DNA of 64,000 bases from assembly GCF_014839805.1 (NCBI RefSeq), contig NC_051124.1, positions 496,001-560,000 of the forward strand, given 5' to 3'. Source of the stretch: Manduca sexta (Eukaryota > Arthropoda > Insecta > Lepidoptera > Sphingidae). Of the stretch, positions 56,481 through 64,000 are shown piece by piece. Position 1 is the first letter of the stretch, and every line of letters starts with the position of its first letter. Below the pieces are notes generated by a model that searched no databases, was not told where the DNA came from, and saw only the letters and a program-made list of their open reading frames with translations. The translations under genes were made by a program, and so were the position numbers.

Positions 56481-57179
56481 TAAACAAAATATTAGTAAAT
56501 ATTTCCTATAAGTCTCTCAGTCCGCGCCTGCACACCACACGCTCTGAGATTTATCCGCTCGCTAAGCATAGGCCTTCGTTATTGGCAGCGGCGAGTCGCT
56601 GCGATGGATTATACTGCCCCTTTGTTTCACGTTTAGCCACTGTCATCATAACTATTATGTTAGCTACTACTATTGTCTGTACTTGTGGAATTTTGTTTGC
56701 GTAATTTGCGATAATTTTGTTGTATTTCCTTCATGTATATTTGTATTAGGTGATATATCTTTCATGTTTCATTTTTATTATTTTTCTTTGAATGTTCACA
56801 CCGGTTTGTCCTTATACTATATTATAGGCTTATGCTTATATTAATAATAATAATAATAAAAAATAATAATAATAATAATAATAAAAACGTTTATTGCCAA
56901 AATTAAAACTATTACAGAAATTAAAAAAATAAAAACAAAACAATCTTATAAATAAAAATGGCAAAAGGAAGTGGCTCAGCTAACTGCTGTCTGAGCTGTG
57001 ATACTCAGCCAGCGCTGGTTTTCAGCCACTCCTGGCCCCTTTGGTGTTAGGCGAGGTTAGGACTAACTGCTTCTCCATTCGTTTTAAACTGCTTAGGTCT
57101 AATAATAACAGTTAAAATTATCTTTAACAAACATAAATCCATAATCTCATTCGTATTAAAATTATCATTTGAAAAGAAC

Positions 57180-57262
57180 AATAGTGTGTGTACATGTGTG
57201 TGCGTGTGTGTATATGTATGTGTATGTATGTATGTGTGTGTGAAAGTGTGTATGTGTGTAAA
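57180..57262. repeat. (TG)n / (TATG)n microsatellite inside the LINE 3' UTR
   Basis: Interrupted TGTGTG and TATGTATG runs. Lies between the ORF2 stop and the element tail. Confidence 0.85.
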
Positions 57263-57397
57263 AAGCATGGTAACTTTTGGTTTCTCTATATATTATAATC
57301 ATTAATTCTGTTTTTATTTACTACTGCTTGAAGGTATGGCTTTAGGCTTAGGTTTTCAGGTACGAGTGTTTCACGTTTTCAGCGGCAAGTTGTTTCT

Positions 57398-60222
57398 TTA
57401 ACAGAGCTGATTTATATTTATTTTAAAACTACCTACACTTCCTTTAAGCCGAAGCGGTGGAGGAAGATCATTCCAAATACTTGCCGCAGCAAACTTGAAA
57501 CAGCCTCGATATCGAGCCGAGGTATGTGGTGCAATTTTTATCATATTTAAGGAAGCGGAACGAAGATGTTTGCTACCGTGCTGATACCAGGTAAGTTTTT
57601 CAAATAAATAAGCGGGTGTTTTGTTCCAGATTATTCTATGTATCAACCCTGCGTACTGAAGTTCCATCCGCGACCTCATATTAAGTATGCCCTTACGGTT
57701 TAGGACGGGGGTTATGGGGTCTCTTTTCGGAATGTTGTAACAGAACCGAATACAAGCATTTTGAACTCGTTGGATGGCTTTTTCGGTGTAAGACTTTATT
57801 CTCCGGCTATAAACTGAACTACAGTAATTAAAATGTGAGAGGACCAATAATTCCGTCATAGTGTGTCGTAATTCTTCATTAATATAGGGCCTAATTTTGT
57901 ACAGGGTTTTTAACTTAAAAATGCACTTCTAATTTTCATATTTACATGTTCTATATATTTTTGTTCTGCATCAATATTTATACCGAGATTACGAGCGGAT
58001 GCGACTTGTTCTATGTCAACATTATTAATTTTATTCTTTCAGTGCAAACTGAGAAGTACTTTATTTGCTGTTTAGTTCCCAGTACGAGCATTTTCGACTT
58101 AGCAGGATTTAAAGCCAAAGAATTTGTAGTTGACCAGTTATAAATACGTGCCAGATCAGCATTTACGTCTTCAATCGCTTGTGTAGTGTCCTTGCCTTTG
58201 AAAGAATAATATAATTGGGTGTCGTCGGCGTATAGGTGGTATTTACAAAATTTAAAACAGCTGGGCATATCAGCAGTAAACAGGGTAAACAGCATAGGAC
58301 TGAGTAAAGAGCCTTGCGGAACTCCACGAGTAAGCGGTTTCAATGCAGAAAATTTCCTTTGACCATCATTGCCTTCCGTAACAACCATCTGTTCTCTATC
58401 ACAAAGAAATGTCTGGAACCATTTACAGGCTTCGGTAGAAAAATTATAGTTCTTTAGTTTGTGTAAGAGTATTTCAGCGGGCAGACAATCAAAGGCACGT
58501 GAGTAGTCAAGCAAAACCATTATACTAGTCAGTCCTCTGTCAGAAGCTTCAGTCAAGTCATCGGTTATATGAAGAAGAGCTGTTTCGGTGCCGTGGCCTC
58601 TACGAAAACCAGACTGAAATTTAGGTATGATATTGTGTAAATCTACAAATTTCCTGACTTGATCTAATACAATTTTTTCCAGTACTTTTGATAACACTGG
58701 TAAGATGGAAACTGGGCGTAAATCTTTAAGGCTATCAATAGAGCTCTTTTTTGGTATAGGTCTCACTAGAGCTCGTTTCCAGTAAGTAGGGAAGGTAAGA
58801 GTTTCAATCGATTTATTCACAATGTTAGTTATAATAGGCAGAGTAGCATTAAGTGTGAGTCTAATCATGTCTATATTCAATTCGTCGTGACCGGAAGCTT
58901 TTGTTTTAATACTATTAATAACTTTTAGAACCTCTGATTCTGTTGTTAAGGCCAAATTGAACTCTGTGTATGTATTTGTCTTGTCATTATTTATTTTTAC
59001 AGTTTGGCTCCCACAAGTAGCGTTTACTGGAGGTAAGTCTAAGAAATGATAGTTTATTTTGTCAGGATCATTTAAGTGATCAGGGATAGGGTTCGAGTGA
59101 ATATTATCAGACACTACCACATTTCTTATATTTCTCCATAATATAGATGGTGCATGTGTCATACTATTGATAGTACTGTTGAAATAAGCCTTCTTTTCCC
59201 TCTCGGTAGCTGATGTAACTAAGTTTTTTAGGGTTTTATAGTATTCTTTGGAACTATCTGTTTTGTCTTTACTTGCTTTTAAAAACGCTTTATCACGTAG
59301 ACTCATCATAAATTTAATCAAACTTGTTATCCACGGCTTTGGTTTGCTTTTACATACTATATTTTTAATTGGTGCATGTATATCAAATAGTGTTAATAGA
59401 TAAATGTTAAAAGATTCTAACATCTCGTCCACATGATCTAGTGTGTTTATAGATTCCCAAGGAATGAGTTGCAAGTCCGCCCTAAATAGCTCCAAGTCTA
59501 TGTCGTTAAGGTTACGTTGAGATCTCACTCGTTTGGTTAGTTTAGGTTTTTTGATGTCAAAGTCTACTAGTACCATCGCATGGTCACTTAGACATCGGTT
59601 ATGTATAACATGTACATGGCGGCATCGTGCTATACTATCCGTCATGACAACATCTAAAATTGTTTCTGAGTCATCTGTTATTCTTGTGGGTTCTTTAATA
59701 AGCTGTTCTAAACTATGTTGCTTACAGAAATGTATTAATTCCTGTGCCTTTATAGAATCGCTGCGGCTGAGGTCGATATTCAAGTCACCTAAAATGCAGG
59801 TGTAATTGCAGCGAGCCATACTATGTATGGATTCACTAATGGCATCCAAAGCATCGCTAACACCTACACTTTCAGGTCTATATGCAGTCCCTACTGCAAG
59901 AGTAGCATTCGGTAATTGAACTTCGAGCCATAATTGTTCCAGCAAAGAGGTTGGATGTTGGTGTACTTTAGAGGTTATGCCCTGCCTAATATAGAATCCT
60001 ACTCCACCTCCTCTCATACCTTGCCGAGCCCCTGTGTAAAAATCTATAGTTTGGTATTGCAGGTGCCAAAGTTTCTTCCCCAGGTTTAATCCAGCTTTCA
60101 TTTATGGCTAATATGTCAGGGGAATTTATTTCTACTGATAACAAAAGTTCCTCAGAGCCAGTATTTAAAGATCTAGCGTTTAATAAGCCTAATGTTAAAT
60201 ATTTTTTTTTTACGTTAGCCAT
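57398..60222 (-). pseudogene. LINE ORF2: endonuclease and reverse transcriptase, three frameshifts
   Basis: Endonuclease motifs in order: LNARSL, NESW, GGGVGFY, GDLNID, LDVVMTD and SDHAMV. Reverse transcriptase motifs: RPIPKKSSIDSLKDLRPVS, FRRGHGTETALL, LLDYSRAFD, GVPQGSLLSPMLF and YADD (at 58222-58233). C-terminal part: HFNYCSSVY and RVQNACIRF. The reading frame breaks near 59997 (between NESW and GGGVGFY), near 58025 (after the LVLG block) and near 57915. Catalytic residues are otherwise intact, so the copy is dead but young. The protein would copy its own RNA at a nicked chromosomal site. Confidence 0.9.
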
Positions 60223-60599
60223 CGATACAGGTTATAATTTAGATTTCGAGTTGATTTCGAATATATCCATGTTACCAGCAAATTTAGAGTGAACACATTG
60301 GTACAAAAAGTATAATAATATGTATAAAGTGATTGTAGTATAATATGTGTATTTAACATGTATAGAATAATAGTATGTGAGTGATGTGTACTTTGTGTGT
60401 AATGGGTGTGGAATATGTGAGTGTGTACTGTATTAATGTGTGCTTGTAGAATAAAATAGTTATGTGTGTATAATACAATAATTATCATGGTACAGCGACC
60501 ATATTTGCTTACATACGCCATAGCAAAAATAGCGCAATTAAATATTCAACAGAGTTAAAACTATATAAATTAAAAAGTAAGAGTATTATACTAGTGAGA

Positions 60600-61442
60600 T
60601 CAATGTGGTTTACAATAAAATAGTAGGTATAAACAACATTGGTCAAATATTGACTTGCCCAAAAAACCCTTTTGTAGGTCTTCTTCTAATCGTATACGAT
60701 GTCTTGGTTTTCCTTGACCTTCACATACAAAGATTTTTCCCTCACGGGTCCATGTGTACTTGAATTTATATTCCCGCGCTAGAGAACGTGCCTTTTGGAA
60801 CAGAATGCGATTGTGTTTGGTGAGCCGCTCATTGATGTACATGGGTCGCGCTGGGCCTGTATGTTGTAAGCCTTCAGTTGTTAAGTTGCGACGCACACGT
60901 ACAGCGCGCAGAATCGCATCTCGAGGAGATCGACGCGTGAAACGTACAACGAGTGGGCGCGTTCGCGCGCGGTCTTCGCTGTCTCCCGCTGTGGCTACCT
61001 TAGGTGTTCCTGCCCTAGACGCGCTAGCGATATCTCTCTCATCAAGGTCCAAACCAATCTTTTTCCCGATAGTGAGAACCAGGTGCACACAATTTTCATT
61101 GGGCGTTTCAGGGCATCCTGTGATTTCAACGTCATTTGCCAGCATAATTTGATCTCGTTGGGATAATTCAGCTTTAAGTTGAGAAATTGTATTTTCTAGA
61201 TTGGAATTATTGTTAAAGGAACTAGTATTGGCAGTTTTTTGTTCAAGGCAGGCAACCCTGGATTCCAACTGTTCTATACGTGTATTTTGCTCCGTAATGA
61301 TATTTGTGAGGTCACTAATTGCCCTTCTGATGCCATCCATTTCTTTATGTATTAAATCAGCCATGTAAGTTTTGAGGTCCGCCAGCATAGAACTATCTGC
61401 ACTGTTTTGTGGTGTATTTGACCGGGTCTTCACTTTGCTCAT
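60600..61442 (-). CDS. LINE ORF1 protein
   Basis: An intact 280-codon ORF. Residues about 20-97 form a coiled coil (IIRRAISDL-like heptads, then EQLESRVACLEQK and LKAELSQRD). Residues about 100-260 hold a domain with NDVEITGCPE, RPLVVRFTRRSPRD, YINERLTKHNRILFQKAR and FKYTWTREGKIFV. This layout matches the nucleic-acid-chaperone type ORF1 proteins of insect LINEs, related to the domain also known from baculovirus FP proteins. No CCHC zinc knuckle is present. The likely role is coating the element RNA in the cytoplasm. It lies upstream of ORF2 in the same orientation. Confidence 0.85.
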   Translation of the reverse strand: MSKVKTRSNTPQNSADSSMLADLKTYMADLIHKEMDGIRRAISDLTNIITEQNTRIEQLESRVACLEQKTANTSSFNNNSNLENTISQLKAELSQRDQIMLANDVEITGCPETPNENCVHLVLTIGKKIGLDLDERDIASASRAGTPKVATAGDSEDRARTRPLVVRFTRRSPRDAILRAVRVRRNLTTEGLQHTGPARPMYINERLTKHNRILFQKARSLAREYKFKYTWTREGKIFVCEGQGKPRHRIRLEEDLQKGFLGKSIFDQCCLYLLFYCKPH

Positions 61443-61500
61443 GTTTCCGTTAATATCTTCACTATTAAATTATAAAATATTATTGTTATACTAAATATTG

Positions 61501-62189
61501 TTTTTAGTATTCACGAAGTTTAATTTCGGTACTGGTGTTTATTTATGCATGTAACGCCATCTCTTTTTAAATTAATTAATTAATTATCATGGTATTGTAT
61601 TTAACCATTGTCTTCAAGAAATAGTGTATTTACAAATAGATGGCGTTGTAACAAAAAAAATATTACTGAGTCTTCTATGGATATTATTATTTATGTATGT
61701 ACTATTTTTAAAACTTTTAATATTCACATTTCACTTTTGTTTTTGTTACTATGTACTATATTCTTGCCGTTTTTGTCCAACTTGTTCACTATTTTGCACT
61801 TTTCATCAAGAATATCGTCAATATCTTTTAAACGGTTAACGTATATTTTCAAAACTTTTATTGTAGTTTCTGGTAAATTATTGGTCTTGCCCACAGAATA
61901 TGTTACGAATTGCACTTCAAATTACACTTAAAACACTTTTGCTATTCAAAAACTTATGACAGGAAATAAAAAACAATATTTATTTACGGACTCGAAGTTA
62001 ACAGTGGAGCAGTGCCCTCTAGTTTTTTAAAATAACTAATACTATTAGAGGTATTGTTTCTCAGTTTTGCTTCATATTGAATTTATAAAATCTAAACCAT
62101 GGTCTAAATTGTTATCAAACACAACACCTCATTCCCATCATGATCATGAAGACTGAAAAATCATCTAAACATTGGGAGACAATTATAAT
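61501..62189. other. AT-rich DNA upstream of the LINE
   Basis: An unrecognised minus-strand frame at 61915-61724 (Lys/Asp/Ile-rich, reading VLKIYVNRLKDIDDILDEK) has no upstream ATG or known motif. GTAACGCCATCTC (about 61550) and AGATGGCGTTGTAAC (about 61639) form a loose inverted pair across this area. Confidence 0.35.
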
Positions 62190-62262
62190 ATAAAAAACCG
62201 CGATAAAGTCCGATTTTTTTTTTATTTCAACATTCGCGTTAATATAAAAAATCATTATCCAA
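62190..62262 (+). mobile_element. Repeat family N, partial copy
   Basis: 'AACCGCGATAAAGTCCGATT', a T-run, 'CAACATTCGCGTTAATATAA' and 'AAATCATTA', matching the right side of the 18.7 kb copy. Confidence 0.65.
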
Positions 62263-62622
62263 CAAACATCGTCGAATTCTCACATTAGTGAAGTACGCGT
62301 TAGGATTTTCCTACCACATTCCACACTTTTGTTTCAAAAGCTTTATTGTTGTCTCATTTGGTCAAAGTTTGTAACGAGTCTGCAAATCCGTCTGTACTGC
62401 GGCCGCTTGTGGAGGGAGACAGTATTGCAACTTAGAAACGAGAAAGGCTTAGCGCCTATACATTCATGTACGAAAATATATACTAATGTTTGAAGAAGTA
62501 AACGCTGTTTACGCATTTCATAGTTATACGTTTTGTCTCGCTTCCTCTTATGGTAAATGTCGTGCAACATGGTGAGATAAAACTAAGTAACTATTACAGA
62601 CGTATACAATATTTATTATTAA
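62263..62622. other. AT-rich DNA
   Basis: Nothing recognised. Confidence 0.4.
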
Positions 62623-62838
62623 GGCCGGCGTATATATGGCGGAGCGCAGCACAGAGATTTTTTACTGTCAAACTATTATCGACATTGTTTTAATTGAAAT
62701 AATATTTAAAATCCTTTTACAACAAAAAATTGCATTACATTGTTGTTAATTGATTTTGAATATTATGTTAATGAAAACAATGTCGATAACAGTTTGGTGT
62801 AAAATCTACGCTGTCGCTATACATATATGCGCGGGCCC
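62623..62838. mobile_element. MITE with long terminal inverted repeats
   Basis: Arms of about 65-69 bp (62623-62691 and 62774-62838) are inverted copies of each other. The inner parts are almost exact (CAAACTRTTATCGACATTGT) and the outer parts are diverged (GGCCGGCGTATATATG versus GGGCCCGCGCATATATG). An 80-bp AT-rich centre has no ORF. No clear target duplication was found, so the superfamily is not assigned. Confidence 0.8.
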
Positions 62839-62983
62839 GAAGGCAGTTACAATACTTTTAGAGCTATAATCAAAACGGACAAGTCGTGTCCAAACAGGCT
62901 AACGCGAAGTAACAGTTTGCTGCTGAGTTTCGTACGGTGAGTGAGATTTTTGAAGGCTCATAGACCCTTTGCACTAATTAGTG

Positions 62984-63205
62984 GTGTTGCTTGTGGTAGG
63001 GTATTTGTATCCGCCGCAATAGTGACTACGGTAAACGACGTGTAAAGGAACCATATACCACGTAAGTTTCTCGCGTTCTGTGATCACCCTGTGTATATCC
63101 GATTTCAATCAAGCCGGTATAATTGTGTCGACTAGCGTAATCATCTTTCGTTAGTTAGCATTGTATTTGAACCATACTCTACTTACCAACATTCATATAA
63201 TATGT
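62984..63205 (-). mobile_element. Repeat family Z, copy
   Basis: Minus strand with all blocks in order but diverged: 'CACAATTATACCGGCTTGAT', 'CGGATATACACAGGGTGATC', 'AACTTACGTGGTATATGG', 'TACCGTAGTCACTATTGCGG', ending CCACAAGC. Confidence 0.75.
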
Positions 63206-64000
63206 GTTTTCATGGGCGATGACCACTATGAAACGACCATGTGGTAGTGTGCTCAATTCCACACACGAATTGCCTCATCCATATTATACATACATTTCTA
63301 ACTTCAGAGCACTGGAAACGTTAATTTCTTTAGTATAAATAATTCATTTATTACGGCGTATCACTGTATTTCATTCTTAATGAAAATAAATCCCAGTTGA
63401 ATTTAAACCTTCGTTCAAAGGATTACAATCTATTTTACATTATTCATGTAGAGTTGTTTTAATACGCCATGATTTATGTAAGCCTTGTCTCATTTGATTT
63501 GTATGTAAATACCACAGTGGCTTGGTATGTGGTTAGGAAGAAAATGTTTGCGAAAATAGGTCATTTGATTTTGGTTTATATTTCTAGTGTTGGGCAAACG
63601 TTGTTTAAAATTAATTTTCTGATGTGTTGTAATTAATTCGTGTTCATTTTAGAAATAGAATATTCGCTATATAAATACCGCATTACTAAAAAATTACATA
63701 CACATTGTAAACTATGCACACAGATAAATCTTGCAAGAAAGACTTATTTGTGAATGAGTTTTATGACTGGTCTGAAGCTAATAATATTAGTTAAAAAAAA
63801 TATCATGTGCATAGATGATGCTTAATTTAAATAACATCTGTAATCTATAAAAATGAATTCTTATTTCTATTGGTCACATGGCTTAAGAAGGATTTAACAG
63901 ATTTCATTCCCCTTTTTAAACAAATACTTTTTAGAAGGTGTTTACAGATTGAAAAATTTAAAAATTTCTCACGAAATTGAAAAAAGTCTGAAAACTTAAC
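63206..64000. other. AT-rich DNA to window end
   Basis: No gene or repeat recognised. Confidence 0.4.

Larger units (their letters stand above)
56836..61500 (-). mobile_element. Non-LTR retrotransposon (LINE), CR1/L2-like group, nearly full length
   Basis: Minus-strand element of about 4.7 kb. It has a 5' leader ending at 61443, ORF1 (61442-60600), a 378-bp spacer, ORF2 with endonuclease and reverse transcriptase (60222-57398, frameshifted), a 3' UTR with a (TG)n/(TATG)n stretch (57180-57262), and a (TTA)n tail at 56840-56885. The microsatellite-like tail without poly(A), an apurinic-type endonuclease, no RNase H, and C-terminal HFNYCSSVY all fit the CR1/L2/Daphne-like assemblage. Exact clade needs a tree. 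The 5' boundary is uncertain because no target-site duplication was found. Confidence 0.9.

Noticed and set aside
57946..58143. Plus-strand ORF inside LINE ORF2
   Set aside because: Antisense shadow of the reverse-transcriptase region.
60754..61152. 132-codon plus-strand ORF across LINE ORF1
   Set aside because: Arg-rich antisense shadow of ORF1.
1..64000. CRISPR arrays, phage or bacterial gene clusters
   Set aside because: No regularly spaced short direct repeats or prokaryotic-type gene strings; the tandem array at 2041-2654 has no spacers and lies inside a moth repeat.

Overview
The window looks like lepidopteran (moth or butterfly) nuclear DNA. It is AT-rich and gene-poor and is packed with interspersed repeats of the kind that fill moth introns and intergenic DNA. 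The one intact host gene is a sarcoplasmic calcium-binding protein / juvenile-hormone-diol-kinase type EF-hand protein, a well-known lepidopteran family. There are no bacterial-style operons, no CRISPR arrays and no convincing standalone tRNA or rRNA genes. Species cannot be told from sequence reading alone.

Layout. 1-3960: intergenic, with a hairpin-bearing repeat (called family Z here) and a five-unit tandem array of about 123 bp. 3993-4680: the intronless EF-hand gene with TATA box, initiator, ORF and AATAAA signal. 4.7-28 kb: repeats, a possible sushi-domain exon near 8.86 kb (weak), and CpG-rich patches. 28.18 kb: a TATA-less promoter with a TCAGTT initiator and a downstream promoter element at exactly +28, followed by a non-coding first exon and a GTAAGT donor. 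28.4-47.75 kb: probably the first intron of that transcript, full of SINEs, MITEs and LINE 3' ends. It also holds a short serine-protease-like fragment (46.7 kb) and an unrecognised frameshifted ORF on the minus strand (47.0-47.5 kb). 47752-48231: a well-defined exon with good splice sites whose last codons look like the start of a pleckstrin-homology (PH) domain; the rest of that domain is not visible in the window. 48.2-56.8 kb: more repeats and a CTCF-like motif. 56836-about 61500: a nearly full-length CR1-group non-LTR retrotransposon on the minus strand, with an intact ORF1 and an endonuclease/reverse-transcriptase ORF2 broken by three frameshifts. 61.5-64 kb: AT-rich DNA with a long-TIR MITE and another Z copy.

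Repeat families were defined by comparing copies within the window; names are local labels. S: tRNA-derived SINE of about 310 bp with an (ATT)n tail, 10 copies, several with perfect target-site duplications. X: a second tRNA-derived SINE. Y: a third tRNA-like SINE, single copy. Z: about 225 bp with a conserved internal hairpin, at least 13 copies. W: 3' end of a LINE or LINE-derived SINE ending in AATAAAA. V: the common moth repeat starting with 'CTAGCTTTTGCCCGCGGC'. T: hAT-like MITE, 7 copies, with 8-bp duplications. M: TA-flanked MITE. N, Q and R: further low-copy families. No new multi-gene system is evident. The most checkable new points are the Inr+DPE promoter paired with the PH-type exon, the conserved hairpin of family Z, the expanded tandem unit, two very strong hairpins, and the dispersed protease-like exons.
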